NCBI GenBank assembly: GCA_965262665.1
Contig: CBDHFR010000004.1
Span: 3,596,001 to 3,660,000 of the forward strand
DNA from: CBDBND01 sp965262665
GTDB lineage: Bacteria > Pseudomonadota > Alphaproteobacteria > Rhodospirillales > Rhodospirillaceae
Length of the DNA: 64,000 bases
Direction: 5' to 3'
Both the position numbers and the translations under genes were made by a program. This document shows positions 26,801 through 35,984 of the stretch, piece after piece; position 1 is the stretch's first letter, and every line of letters begins with the position of its first letter. Below the pieces are notes generated by a model. The model saw nothing but the letters and a program-made list of their open reading frames with translations. It searched no databases and was not told where the DNA came from.

Positions 26801-28184
26801 GCGCGCTTAACCTCACCGCGAAGCGTGCTGTCTCTCCCTCGACCGCCGTCGTGTCCGCGATCGATAAAGACGGCAGCGGCGCGTCGTCGTCGGTGATTGT
26901 TCCCGTTGCGGTGTCGTCGTCCAGCGTTGCGCCATTCGGGTTGCTGAGCCTCACCGTAAAGGTTTCGTCCGCCTCATCGAGATCATCTTCGCGCGTTTCA
27001 ACCGCTATGATCTGCCGCGTGCTGCCGGGATCAAAGGTAATCGTGCCTGCTTCCGTATCGTAGTCCTCGGCCCCGCTTGCCGTCTCGTCGGAGAAGCGGT
27101 AATCGACGGTCACGGTCTGCTCGCTGGGCGCGCTTAACCTCACCGCGAAGCGTGCTGTCTCTCCCTCGACCGCCGTCGTGTCCGCGATCGATAAAGACGG
27201 CAGCGGCGCGTCGTCGTCGGTGATTGTTCCCGTTGCGGTGTCGTCGTCCAGCGTTGCGCCATTCGGGTTGCTGAGCCTCACCGTAAAGGTTTCGTCCGCC
27301 TCATCGAGATCATCTTCGCGCGTTTCAACCGCTATGATCTGCCGCGTGCTGCCGGGATCAAAGGTAATCGTGCCTGCTTCCGTATCGTAGTCCTCGGCCC
27401 CGCTTGCCGTCTCGTCGGAGAAGCGGTAATCGACGGTCACGGTCTGCTCGCTGGGCGCGCTTAACCTCACCGCGAAGCGTGCTGTCTCTCCCTCGACCGC
27501 CGTCGTGTCCGCGATCGATAAAGACGGCAGACCTCTGACGCCGCCACCGCCGCCACTACCGCCGCCACCGCCGCCACCTCCGCTACCGCCACCACCGCCA
27601 CCGCCGCTACCGCCACCACCGCCACCGCCGCCACCGCCGCTACCGTTATCGTCATCGGTGATGCGCACAATCACTTGACCAACACCGTGCACAGGGCAAT
27701 CCGCATCGTCGCCCCACACTTCATGTGTGAATGTCACAACAGTATCCGGGTCATCCGAATCATTCTGAGGTGCCCGTATCCGGATCTCTCGCCACTCATT
27801 TGGACTCCAGTTATCTTGATCGAACTCCCGACCGACAGACGGTACCCAACTGATCAGCGCGTTTTTACGGGTCTGCTTATCGTCGGAAATCATTGGATTG
27901 TAGTGGCCGTCGGCGCGCGTATAGCCGTCAACCTGGACCGTGATCCACCATCTGCAACGTCGATCGTTTTCGTGTTCGCAGGGTATTCGGTCGCCCTGAC
28001 TATCAACGTAGTACGGCGGCGCGGTTAGCCTCACGCGATAGGAACCGCTTTCCCCTTCTCTGATCGTTAATGTGTGCGGTTGCACCTCCACCGTTCCATG
28101 CCAGTACTTGGTCGTGTCCTCTTGGGCGTGGGCTAGGGGAACCGCAGAGACGACTAGAAACGTGGACAGTATAAAAGCGAACAA
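23874..28184 (-). CDS. Calx-beta repeat autotransporter, 1436 aa
   Basis: Signal peptide (FILSTFLVVSAVPLAHAQE), an N-terminal beta-rich region of about 175 residues resembling a divergent Calx-beta unit (LTIREGESGSYRVRLTAPP), a Gly/Ser spacer (runs of 5-10 Gly), seven 109-residue Calx-beta repeats (SLSIADTTAVEGETARFAV ... GTITDDDAP), a linker, and a C-terminal beta-barrel of about 330 residues ending in ALRF, the aromatic terminus used by BamA. In the family, Calx-beta units bind calcium through the acidic DDD/DEADE loops; surface adhesion is the likely role. The repeats are virtually identical in DNA, implying recent amplification. Terminator downstream. Confidence 0.88.
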   Translation of the reverse strand: MFAFILSTFLVVSAVPLAHAQEDTTKYWHGTVEVQPHTLTIREGESGSYRVRLTAPPYYVDSQGDRIPCEHENDRRCRWWITVQVDGYTRADGHYNPMISDDKQTRKNALISWVPSVGREFDQDNWSPNEWREIRIRAPQNDSDDPDTVVTFTHEVWGDDADCPVHGVGQVIVRITDDDNGSGGGGGGGGGGSGGGGGGGSGGGGGGGGSGGGGGVRGLPSLSIADTTAVEGETARFAVRLSAPSEQTVTVDYRFSDETASGAEDYDTEAGTITFDPGSTRQIIAVETREDDLDEADETFTVRLSNPNGATLDDDTATGTITDDDAPLPSLSIADTTAVEGETARFAVRLSAPSEQTVTVDYRFSDETASGAEDYDTEAGTITFDPGSTRQIIAVETREDDLDEADETFTVRLSNPNGATLDDDTATGTITDDDAPLPSLSIADTTAVEGETARFAVRLSAPSEQTVTVDYRFSDETASGAEDYDTEAGTITFDPGSTRQIIAVETREDDLDEADETFTVRLSNPNGATLDDDTATGTITDDDAPLPSLSIADTTAVEGETARFAVRLSAPSEQTVTVDYRFSDETASGAEDYDTEAGTITFDPGSTRQIIAVETREDDLDEADETFTVRLSNPNGATLDDDTATGTITDDDAPLPSLSIADTTAVEGETARFAVRLSAPSEQTVTVDYRFSDETASGAEDYDTEAGTITFDPGSTRQIIAVETREDDLDEADETFTVRLSNPNGATLDDDTATGTITDDDAPLPSLSIADTTAVEGETARFAVTLSAPSEQTVTVDYRFSDETASGAEDYDTEAGTITFDPGSTRQIIAVETREDDLDEADETFTVRLSNPNGATLDDDTATGTITDDDAPLPSLSIADTTAVEGETARFAVTLSAPSEQTVTVDYRFSDETASGAEDYDTEAGTITFDPGSTRQIIAVETREDDLDEADETFTVRLSNPNGATLDDDTATGTITDDDMQRTKPIEQTFLVGVGRAIAFTAVHCRFDGALSYTSRGRAQPSVKTSQSQMSTAHGLARTARKAPSVQQMLGSASFHVSSMEAEDNTSQVATWGCGDYRNLASDSVDGTVAWDGEASSMQLGADLRLGSSMLAGMSLSWTKSSLKFDDTNKNRNSAGRYELELIGVHPYLGWLVTPDLTVWGTFGHAEGSLKVVDRNAEEPLKSDTALHTGMLGVKARLLAHGATTLTLKGQWGIARLNVADHAAAFKRASVDMQQLRLATEANQTHLIPDVGLFTPWGELGFRYDGGDGETGASLEVGGGLRYKNIEHGFNTEIYGRWLPLQERGLPREWGFGARFRYDPGVYGVGPSVGVTQSWGDTASSVQRLWEGNNTELALREPSATRLDAEVAYGFLVIRDLGILIPYGKMSLDSRDARGYGLGSRLALGRSGTVSLETERREYPAAAAAYTLMARGALRF
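25242..27530 (-). repeat. Seven tandem 327-bp Calx-beta coding repeats
   Basis: Period exactly 327 bp (109 codons). Almost no differences between units; the visible one is Arg (CTC/GAG context 'aacctcacc') in the five N-terminal units versus Thr ('aacgtcacc') in the last two. The last unit ends DDDM instead of DDDAP. Such identity allows copy-number change by recombination. Confidence 0.97.
27540..27648 (-). repeat. Poly-Gly/Ser spacer (GGX microsatellite)
   Basis: About 110 bp of CCGCCACCG-type trinucleotide repeats coding GSGGGGGGGGGG..SGGGGGGG, between the N-terminal domain and the Calx-beta array. A hypermutable low-complexity linker; changes by multiples of 3 keep the frame. Confidence 0.9.
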
Positions 28185-28417
28185 AATGGCAGGCTCAGGT
28201 TGGAAGGTGGAGTGCTGAAACTATTTTCAGCCAGACAATAACTCCAGGCTCCATTCGGTCATGGTAGTAGGACATGAACGATATTGAGCGCAGCAGCTGG
28301 TTGTGGTCAAGCGAGAAGCGGTGTCTGCCCAGGGCAATCGGGTGAACTTGAGGATGACAAGAGTGTAGAAGTCTGAATCGCTATTGATCCTTTTGATTCG
28401 CAAGAAGGATCCCAGAA

Positions 28418-29613
28418 ATGATGCGACGGTTTGGAACGGCGAACGAGGCCTTTAATCAGATTGTTGATTTCCTGGAGCATTTCACCGATCTCGACGACCC
28501 GCGGCAACGCGCCACGGTCCCCTATCCCCTCGACGAAGTGTTGCTGCTATGCCTTCTCGGCGTGCCCGCCGGCTGTGAGAGCTGGGTCGAGATCGCCAAG
28601 TACGGCGAGAGGAAACTGACGTTTCTGCGCCGTTTCCGGCCGTTCACGGATGGTACGCCCTCACACGATCAACTCGGTGACATCTTCGCAGCCCTTGATG
28701 CCGAACAGTTTCAGCACTGCTTCATCGCCTGGGCGGCATCGCTCACCGGGCGCGGCGCGGACATCGTCGCCATCGACGGCAAGACGCTGCGGCGCTCCTA
28801 TCAGGAAGGCGGCGCCAAAGCGCATCCACATGATCTCGGCGTGGAGCACACGTCAGAACCTGGTGCTTGGCCAAGCCAAGGTGGCTGATAAATCCAACGA
28901 GATCGTCGCTCTCCCGAAGCTGTTGGATCTGTTGACCATCAACGGCGCGACGGTGACCATCGACGCCATGGGCTGTCAGCGCAACATCGCCGCGAAGATC
29001 ATCGACAAGGACGCCGACTATATCCTTGCCCTCAAGGGCAACCAGGGCAGCCTGCACGACGATACCAAGCTTTTCTTCATCGAACAGATAGCATGCGGCT
29101 TTGCCGATACGGTTGTCAGCCACCACCAGACAGTGGAGAAGAGCCACGGCCGCATCGAAACCCGGACCACCACGGCGACGAACGAAATCGCTTGGCTGAA
29201 GGAACGCCACCACTGGCCCGGGCCCGGGAGCATTGTTATGGTCGAAACCGTACGCGAGATCGGCATCCAACCCGGCGCCAAGGTCGAGCGCGAGACCCGC
29301 TTCTACATCCGCCTCCACCGCCGCCAAGGCCGATACCCTGAGCGCCGCCATCCGGGGCCATTGGAGCAGCGAGAACGGGCTGCACTGGGTCATGGACCTG
29401 CACTGGGTCATGGACCTGCACTGGGTCATGGACATGGTCTTCCGCGACGACGAGTGCCGGGTCCGAAAGAACACTGCCCCGGCCAACTTCGCGGTCGTCA
29501 AACACATGGCGAGCAACCTCTTGCGCCAAGCCCCGGGCAAGGACAGTCTGCGTGGAAAACGACGCATCGCCGCCTGGGACGACGACTTCCTCGCAAGCCT
29601 TATCTCACGGTGA
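28418..29613 (+). pseudogene. ISAs1-family transposase, frameshifted
   Basis: Begins MMRRFGTANEAFNQIVDFLEHFTDLDDPRQ; VLLLCLLGVPAGCESWVEI and DIVAIDGKTLRRSYQ (first DDE Asp) follow in frame. A frameshift near 28830 leads to QNLVLGQAKVADKSNEIVALP and ALKGNQG, and another near 29315 to AAIRGHWSSENGLHWVMD, CRVRKNTAPANFAVVKHMA and the stop at 29613. Near the catalytic Glu the segment LHWVMD is present three times (18-bp tandem repeat, 29380-29433), where the family has it once. Non-functional. Confidence 0.85.
29380..29433 (+). repeat. 18-bp tandem repeat x3 in ISAs1 gene
   Basis: CTGCACTGGGTCATGGAC three times without change, coding LHWVMD three times. An in-place expansion of a catalytic-domain segment of the transposase gene. 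Confidence 0.95.
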
Positions 29614-29762
29614 AACCATTCACCCGATTGCCCTGGGTGTCTGCCCGATCCCGGCTGACTCCGGCAAGACTAGAGCATTTCTGTGTCTGAATGAATCGCG
29701 AGGGATTCACACGCCGTCAATTTTGTGATTCAAACTGCATGCTGGGTAGGAGGTCAGCATGC

Positions 29763-30111
29763 ATGGCTCAGTATCTATCAGAAGATCTTCGCATCAGGGT
29801 AATCGGCGCGATTGAAGGCGGGATGTCGCGCAACGGGGTGGCCAGGCGGTTCGCTGTCAGCATCGCCAGCGCGGTGCGCTGGATGGATGAATATTTGCGG
29901 ACCGGGCGGACGGCGCCGAAGCCGCGCGGCGGCGACCGCCGTTCCGGCCGGATCGAGGCGCAGGCTGATCTTCTGATGCGCGCCACTGAGGAGACACCTG
30001 ACATCACGTTGATGGAACTGCGCGAGAAGCTAATCGCCGAGCGGGGCGAGAGCTTTGCAATCAGCACACTCCACGCTTTCTACCGCCGCCACGAGGTGAC
30101 GTTTAAAAAAA
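29763..30111 (+). pseudogene. IS630 transposase, N-terminal half
   Basis: MAQYLSEDLRIRVIGAIEGG, SRNGVARRFAVSIASAVRWM (HTH), TGRTAPKPRGGDRRSGRIEA and DITLMELREKLIAERG, ISTLHAFYRRHEVTFKK: the classic N-terminal half of IS630 transposases. Broken by the IS1595 insertion in the A7 run that follows TFKK. Continues at 32070. Confidence 0.88.
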
Positions 30112-30415
30112 GGGAATTATAACTTAATATTGACTATATCCCCAGCTTAACTCATCCTCTCATCGCTGCCAACAACACGCACGAGTGACCCCATGTCGGA
30201 TCGCCCGTGAATTTTCCCGCTAAAACTAGATATCCGGCCCCCTGACCCTCTTGCTTGACTCGCAACGGTTGCTGGAAACCTTAAGACTTGCCATGGCGTA
30301 CGCCTAGGGCTTAGACGACCTACGCTAATAACTTGACCTAGATTAGCAAGCTCTAGAACTTTGAATGTGAATGGTCAGACATCGGATTGCCTGTAAGCAC
30401 CGGCATCAGACCATT

Positions 30416-30490
30416 TGGAGCGGGTGGACGGAATTGAACCGACATCTACAAGGTGGGAACCCTATTGCTCTACCATTGAGCTGCACCCGC
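30416..30490 (-). tRNA. tRNA-Gly-like gene in IS1595 copy 2
   Basis: Same as 21814-21888 except that base 8, a nearly invariant U in tRNAs, is C here (GCGGGTGCAGCTC). A change at U8 usually harms folding, so this copy is probably less functional. The 15-bp stem-loop at 30492-30527 precedes it on this strand. Confidence 0.65.
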
Positions 30491-30522
30491 AGATGAGGCC
30501 CTGGAACTGTCGTTCCGGGGCC

Positions 30523-30960
30523 TCATCTTTTTACGATCTTCACCCCTTTTGTATCAATATACGTCACTTCCCCAACAATGCGGTTCGGATAAAATTCCGG
30601 CAAATAATACCTTTCGTCGGCATATTTGACGATGCCGTCCGTTTTGAACGTACTCAGATATGCGGAGATGGAGCTTGGATTAAGGCCCTCACACCGTTCT
30701 TCCGCAGACCGGATGGCTTCACCGACAGTTAGGCCGTGAGAACCGGCCTCCTTCAGTTTGTCGAGGATTACTTGCTTCACCGATCCGTTGGCCCTTTGGG
30801 GCGCATCACCACCGACCGCGTTGATGCAGGTCTCGATTCCGATCAACTGCTGTTTGAGCCTTTCGACCCGGCTTTGAAAGGAAATGATCTGGCGTTTGGT
30901 TTTGTCACGCTGTTCGCTTAGTTCGGACAGCACGACACTTCTCTCTTTGGAGAGCGACAT
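30523..30960 (-). CDS. Passenger winged-helix protein, IS1595 copy 2
   Basis: Identical in sequence to the 145-aa protein at 21344-21781: coiled coil, winged helix, short beta end. It is transcribed in the same direction as the transposase, 99 bp after its stop. No homolog of known function is recognised. Confidence 0.75.
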   Translation of the reverse strand: MSLSKERSVVLSELSEQRDKTKRQIISFQSRVERLKQQLIGIETCINAVGGDAPQRANGSVKQVILDKLKEAGSHGLTVGEAIRSAEERCEGLNPSSISAYLSTFKTDGIVKYADERYYLPEFYPNRIVGEVTYIDTKGVKIVKR

Positions 30961-31059
30961 CTTGGATTCTCCTGCCTGTAAGCACCCAGGAAATCTATAC
31001 ATTCGCCACGGTAAAATCAAGCTGATCTGGAGAGGGGTGGCCGGTTGACCGGCTCTCGT

Positions 31060-31998
31060 TCAGGCGGTCAGGTCCTTGTAGCTCAACCGCTTCCCGGCCA
31101 AGCCGTGGGCAACGCGGTTCATTTGGTCGGCGGTATCCAGTCCGCGCACGTTGTGGCGGCCTGAGAACTCGTTGACGTACCGCTGTAAGTGCTTGGCGCT
31201 CATCTTGTGATACGTGCCTTTGTGCGCCCGTTTCAGCATGGCCCAAAAGGACTCAATACCTTGGGTGCTCGCCATCCCTGAGACGTACTCGCCTACGCTA
31301 TGTTTGACGCTCTGGTGTTCGACGCCCTTCATGCCTTTGTATGCGCCCGCATCGTCGGTGTAGACCGTGGCCCCACCCAGCGCGACAGCCAGGACAAAGG
31401 CTTGCAGAGTTTTAGCGTCTGTCGTGCCAACCACCTTGGCTTTGACCTTATTCGTCTTGCGATCCTTTGCGCCCACAATGGCGGCCTTACCAACCGTGCC
31501 GCGACCGGCCCTCAGCTTCTTGCTGGCATGCTTGTTGGTCTCTTTGCCACCGAGATAGGTTTCATCGACCTCCACCGGGCCTACAAACTGCTCAAGAGCG
31601 CCAGCGCTCCATGCCTGGCGGATACGCTGGAGCATGTACCAAGCGGTTTTCTGGGATACCCCGATATCCCTATGGAGTTTCATGCTCGACACGCCCTTGA
31701 GACTGGTCAGGTGCAAGTAGATCGCAAAGACCCATTTCCGCAGGGGAATCCTGGAATCGTGCATGGCGGTGCCGGTCTTGACCGAGAAGTAGGCCCGGCA
31801 ATCGGTGCAGCGGTACGGCATGTTGTTGTGACTGGCTTCGTGTGTCTTTATACTGCCACAGTGTGGGCAGTAACGGCCATCGGCCCAGAGACGAGATTCA
31901 AACCATGCACGGGCTGTGTCTTCATCGGGGAACATGTCGCAAAGCTCTATCATCGTGATGCCTTTGCGGTCTGATTTTCCGGGGGCTGGATGTGCCAT
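31060..31998 (-). CDS. IS1595-family transposase, copy 2
   Basis: 312 aa, identical to the product at 20306-21244 (zinc ribbon plus ISXO2-like DDE domain). Two identical intact copies in the same window argue for recent activity. Confidence 0.95.
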   Translation of the reverse strand: MAHPAPGKSDRKGITMIELCDMFPDEDTARAWFESRLWADGRYCPHCGSIKTHEASHNNMPYRCTDCRAYFSVKTGTAMHDSRIPLRKWVFAIYLHLTSLKGVSSMKLHRDIGVSQKTAWYMLQRIRQAWSAGALEQFVGPVEVDETYLGGKETNKHASKKLRAGRGTVGKAAIVGAKDRKTNKVKAKVVGTTDAKTLQAFVLAVALGGATVYTDDAGAYKGMKGVEHQSVKHSVGEYVSGMASTQGIESFWAMLKRAHKGTYHKMSAKHLQRYVNEFSGRHNVRGLDTADQMNRVAHGLAGKRLSYKDLTA

Positions 31999-32069
31999 TT
32001 GTCCCTGCCTTTCAATGATTTATGTATAACAGGCGGGGCTCAGAAAGTCAATATTAAGTTATAATTCCC

Positions 32070-32689
32070 TAAAAAAAGACTGCCCACGCCAGCGGACAAG
32101 AGCGCGATGCTTGGTTCGCCCTCCAGCCGGATCTCGATCCGACAAGGCTGGTGTTCCTCGACGAGACTGGCGTAACCACAAAGATGTCCCGCCTGCGTGG
32201 GCGCGCCCCGCGCGGCGACCGCTGCCGTGCCGCGGTGCCGCATGGCCATTGGAAAACCACGACGCTGGTCGCGGGCCTGCACCTCGACGGCCGGACCACC
32301 CCATGGTCATCGACGGCGCCATGAACGGAGAGGTCTTCACCGCCTATGCCGAGACCCTCCTCGCGCCGACGCTGAACCCCGGCAACATCGTGATCATGGA
32401 CAATCTCCCCGCCCACAAGGCCGCGGACGCCCGGGCGGCGATTGAACGGACCGGAGCGACACTGATGTTCCTCCCGCCCTACTCACCGGGCTTCAATCCG
32501 ATCGAGCAGGTCTTCGCAAAGCTCAAGGCGCTCTTGCGAAAAGCCGCCGCAACAACCGTCGACACACTCAAGGCCGCCATCGCGACAGCGCTCGATGCCT
32601 TCACCCCCAGTGAATGCGCCAACTATTTTACAAACTCGGGTTACAAGCCGGATCGATCCGAAAATGCTCTAGCGGGCGACACCGGCTAA
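32070..32689 (+). pseudogene. IS630 transposase, C-terminal half, frameshifted
   Basis: Continues 29763-30111 after the IS1595 element: LVFLDETGVTTKMSRLRGR (first catalytic Asp), GHWKTTTLVAGLHLDG, then a frameshift near 32295, then MVIDGAMNGEVFTAYAE, NIVIMDNLPAHKA (second Asp), LPPYSPGFNPIEQVFAKLKALLRK (Glu) to the stop at 32689. So this IS630 was dead by frameshift as well as by insertion. Confidence 0.88.
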
Positions 32690-32797
32690 ATCGTGGAGGG
32701 AACCGACAGGCCAATGTGGCTCTATACCGAGTTGTAGTCGTCCGACTGCGATGGCACCCGCCTACCATCGCCTATGTTAAACTGAACTAGACCCGAC

Positions 32798-34334
32798 GGC
32801 CTGTTGAACAACCCTGTTTCGTCGGCGGTGTTGTCACGCTGCGGACGAGCAGCAGGCAATATAGGGGTGACTGTAACTGTCATGATCGATTCCGTAACGG
32901 CGGAGAGCCAAGCGGCACACCCACCTCTGGAATATGTGCCAAAAGCTGTGAGCGCCACAATCCGCTTGCAGTTGAGCGCAATAGCGATCATGAGGAACTG
33001 AATCTGTACTTTCGACAATCCTCGATATCGAACCCGGCGTAAGCCGTGGTTTTCTTTGGCTCCACCGAACAGTCCCTCTATCTTCCATTTTCGTTCCGTG
33101 AGCCGCTGACGGAAAACTTTGCTTGATTGCCGGCGACGCACTGCATCGACCTGGTCTTGGTGTACCCCGCGATAAACGAAGCGAGCCCGGAACTTTTGAC
33201 CATCGGGCAAACAATCGTTACGTATTGGACAGTGGCGGCAATGGCCACCGGTTACCCGGTAACGCCGTACCGAACCGCGTTCAGCTTTTTCATAGGGGTA
33301 AGGGTAGTGTCCTTCCGGACAGCGATATCGGTCTTTACCCCGCTCATATTTGAACGTATTGGGTGTCAGTTTACCCTTGCCGGTATTGACATCATGCAAG
33401 GGAGTATAGTGACGGATCTTCTGCTCGCTGAGCTGCGCGTAGGTCGAACCGCGTCCATAACCCCGATCAGCAATCACCTCTTGGATCTCCAACCCTAAGT
33501 GATTGCGTTGATAGTCAACGCGATCGGGCAGCACGGGACACTCGTGGCGTGCCCCGTTGTCGCGTGACAGTCAGTCACCAGCCGGCTTTGAGCGTCCGCG
33601 CTGAGATGGACTTTGTAACAGAGCTTCTTGTGAACGCCAGGTCTAGAAACCAACGTCGCATCCGGATCGGTGGCGCTCACATGAGTTTGATTGGCCAACT
33701 TGCGCGTCCGCTTGCCCTTCTTGTAGTCGTGATATCGACGTTCGTAGCTCTTGAGTTCGCGGGCATTGGGATCGCCATCTGCCCGTTCCACCAGCGAGTC
33801 CATTGAGGCATCCGCCTCTACGAGACTGGCGTCCACCAGTATTCGCCGCCCTCGGATGTGGCCCGGTTTCGTCCAACGTGCAATCAAGTGCCCGAATATC
33901 TTCGTGAAGGTTTCCTCGCCAAATCGATCTCGAATGCGCGTCATCGATGAGTGATTTGGCACGACATCATGCAATCCAAGCCGGCAAAACCAGCGATAGG
34001 CCAAGTTCAAGTGAACTTCACGACACAGCTCACGGTCCGACTTCATCCCGTATAGATAGCTAATCAGTTGCATCTTGAATAACAGAACGGGATCAATCGA
34101 GTTGCGGCCATTGTCAACGCAATAAAGCTCTTTGGTTACTTCGTGGATAAAATCGAAATCAAGTTCAGCGTCGATCTTTCTGAGCAGATGGCCTTCCGGC
34201 ACCAAGCTATCAATATCTACCGTATCGAACAGAACCCGCTGACCGCTTCGTTGTCCTTGCATAGTTCAAATCCCCTTAAACCTTGGGATAATTGTACTAC
34301 GACTCCTTTAATCAGAGGGCTTTTTCAACAGGCC
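32798..34334 (-). mobile_element. IS1182-family element
   Basis: Ends GGCCTGTTGAA (left) and TTCAACAGGCC (right) with further weak similarity inside. About 1537 bp, holding one frameshifted transposase gene on the minus strand. No clear target duplication. Confidence 0.7.
32900..34262 (-). pseudogene. IS1182-family transposase, frameshifted
   Basis: N-terminal half from ATG 34262: LFDTVDIDSLVPEGHLLRKI, NSIDPVLLFKMQLISYLYG, DRELCREVHLNLAYRWFCRL, PNHSSMTRIRDRFG, RRILVDASLVEADAS (Asp). A frameshift at about 33510 separates it from the second half: EVIADRGYGRGSTYAQL (Asp), KFRARFVYRGVHQDQVD, ERKWKIEGLFGGAKENHGLRRVRYRG (Glu) and ALNCKRIVAL. Not functional. Confidence 0.88.
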
Positions 34335-34363
34335 GTCGATGTGATCTGACACCGCTCCCTTCC

Positions 34364-34494
34364 CAGCGAGCTGGAATGGGTGGATTGGTTCAACAACCGG
34401 CGGCCCCTGGAGCTCATTGGAAACATCCCGCCGGCCGAAGCCGAGGAACGCTAATACGCTATGCTGGAGCAGTCAGCCATGGCGGCGTGACTCA
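34364..34494 (+). pseudogene. IS3-type orfB relic, C-terminal end
   Basis: SELEWVDWFNNRRPLELIGNIPPAEAEER then an in-frame TAA, then YAMLEQSAMAA and stop: the usual C-terminus of IS3 OrfB. The rest of the element is missing; the preceding bases 34335-34363 join it to the IS1182 end. Confidence 0.75.
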
Positions 34495-34576
34495 AACAAA
34501 ATGGCCTCCGCCAAACCCGGCGCGGTTCACTGCCCTCTCAGAGTCCTGAACGTAGTCAGCCACTTGAATAGTCGGA

Positions 34577-35701
34577 ATGTTGGAAGATAAACTACGTCTA
34601 TCCCTTCTTCACTTGTGTATAACCTTGGTTATGTGTCTAAGTTTTTCCCATTTGGCGGCCAATTTTTGTGCTTTAGTAGGCGCCGTGTTGATGCTTGCCG
34701 CACCGGCCCAGGGAAGCGCCTACGTGGCCAGTGGCATCGGCCTGTACAAACCGTCCACAAATAATGTCACGATTGGCCCGGCGTCGATAGAAACCTCGTT
34801 CGAAACGGGTTTCGTGGCTCTCGGCGCATTTGGGCGGGCCTGGGAACAAGGCTTTCGCACGGAATTGGAACTGGGCTACAGGGATTCCGGCATCAGCACC
34901 ATTGCCGGGACGGATGCGGATGGCAGCCAAGACATCTTTAGCACCATGGGTAACATTGTGTTCGATATCAATATCAGCGAAGGCCTTGCGGTGCATTTAG
35001 GTGGAGGAATAGGCTTGGCTTGGACGGAATGGAGTGACGTGTCCACGGCAATCTCGCCGACATTTAACGGTACTAAGTCAAATTTCGCCTATCAGGGTAT
35101 CATCGGTGCATCCTATCCGTTGTCGGATGGACTCGACTTGACCTTTGAGTATCGCTACCTGAACCAAACAGACCTTAATTACCCATCATTACCGGCCGGC
35201 AACAAGGCGATGGGTCACGATAACCGCAATCACAATGTCATTATCGGTCTGCGCTTCGCCTTTTGGGGTTCGGACAAACAGCCTCGGATCCCTACTACTC
35301 CGGTGGCGCAGCAACCGGACCCTGTCCCTGCCCCCGTCCTTACCCCGCCGCCGCCCTTGGCCTTCGAAGAACCGAGAACCTTTGTCGTTTTGTTCGATTG
35401 GGACAAAGCAACACTAGATACGGAAGCGAAATCCATAGTCAGAGAAGCCTCTACTTTTGCTCAACGGGAGACTGCTACACGGATCAGGGTAAGCGGTCAC
35501 ACTGACCGATCAGGGGCTAACGCCTACAACATGGCTTTATCTGAGCGAAGGGCTCGGTCGGTCAAGTCGGAGTTAGTACGTTTGGGATTGCCGGAAAGCG
35601 ACATTGCCGTCCTTTGGAGGGGTGAACTCGAAAACAGAATCCGGACGGACGATGGCATTCGTGAGCCCCAAAACCGACGTGTCGAAATCATCATCGACTA
35701 A
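34577..35701 (+). CDS. OmpA-family outer-membrane protein
   Basis: 374 aa as annotated, but ATG 34631 (MCLSFSHLAANFCALVGAVLM...) would give a standard signal peptide ending near AQGSA. An N-terminal eight-strand-like barrel (GIGLYKPST..., GFVALGAFGRAW, FRTELELGYRDSG, VHLGGGIGLAWTEW, FEYRYLN, VIIGLRFAFWG), a proline-rich linker (PVAQQPDPVPAPVLTPPPP) and a C-terminal OmpA-like peptidoglycan-binding domain (TFVVLFDWDKATLDTEAKSIV, RVSGHTDRSGANAYNMALSE, NRRVEIIID). It anchors the outer membrane to peptidoglycan. Unlike its surroundings it is intact. 35702-35984 holds only IS-like debris. Confidence 0.92.
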   Translation: MLEDKLRLSLLHLCITLVMCLSFSHLAANFCALVGAVLMLAAPAQGSAYVASGIGLYKPSTNNVTIGPASIETSFETGFVALGAFGRAWEQGFRTELELGYRDSGISTIAGTDADGSQDIFSTMGNIVFDINISEGLAVHLGGGIGLAWTEWSDVSTAISPTFNGTKSNFAYQGIIGASYPLSDGLDLTFEYRYLNQTDLNYPSLPAGNKAMGHDNRNHNVIIGLRFAFWGSDKQPRIPTTPVAQQPDPVPAPVLTPPPPLAFEEPRTFVVLFDWDKATLDTEAKSIVREASTFAQRETATRIRVSGHTDRSGANAYNMALSERRARSVKSELVRLGLPESDIAVLWRGELENRIRTDDGIREPQNRRVEIIID

Positions 35702-35984
35702 AGCATTTTTCTTTCAAATTCGCTCAATTCCTGCAGCGGTAAAGAAGTTCTCACACAAGCTCGGGATTAAGAGCCGTGGCCGACAAGCCCTCCGGCCTCG
35801 CGTCACTCGCGTGCTGAAATAGCCCGTCGGACAAATACCAGCGTATCTTCTCCGCCGCGAACTCCTCGTTCAGAGCCCCCGGACCGGCGGTGGCCTCGAC
35901 CTCCATATCGCGGATCGCGGGACTGTTGAATATCGTGTAATCTCGGTAACGCGAGCAGTTTATGGTATCGGAATGTCATTTTTA

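Larger units (their letters stand above)
30112..32069 (-). mobile_element. IS1595-family element with passengers, copy 2 (1958 bp)
   Basis: Inverted copy of 20235-22192 with the same terminal repeats and contents, flanked by a perfect 8-bp duplication TAAAAAAA (30104-30111, 32070-32077). 8-bp duplications are characteristic of IS1595. This is the intact insertion event of the pair. Confidence 0.95.
29673..32669 (+). mobile_element. IS630-type element (IS630-b) carrying an IS1595 insertion
   Basis: Ends GAGCATTT ... AAATGCTC between TA dinucleotides (29671-29672, 32670-32671), the IS630 target. Interrupted at 30104-30111 by the IS1595-type element, which is bracketed by TAAAAAAA. Without the insert the element is about 1030 bp. 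Confidence 0.85.

Noticed and set aside
25543..27390. Six identical 70-aa plus-strand ORFs
   Set aside because: They are the antisense shadow of the Calx-beta repeats.
25242..27530. CRISPR-like array (regular 327-bp period)
   Set aside because: Units are long, contiguous, in frame and code for Calx-beta domains; there are no unique spacers.
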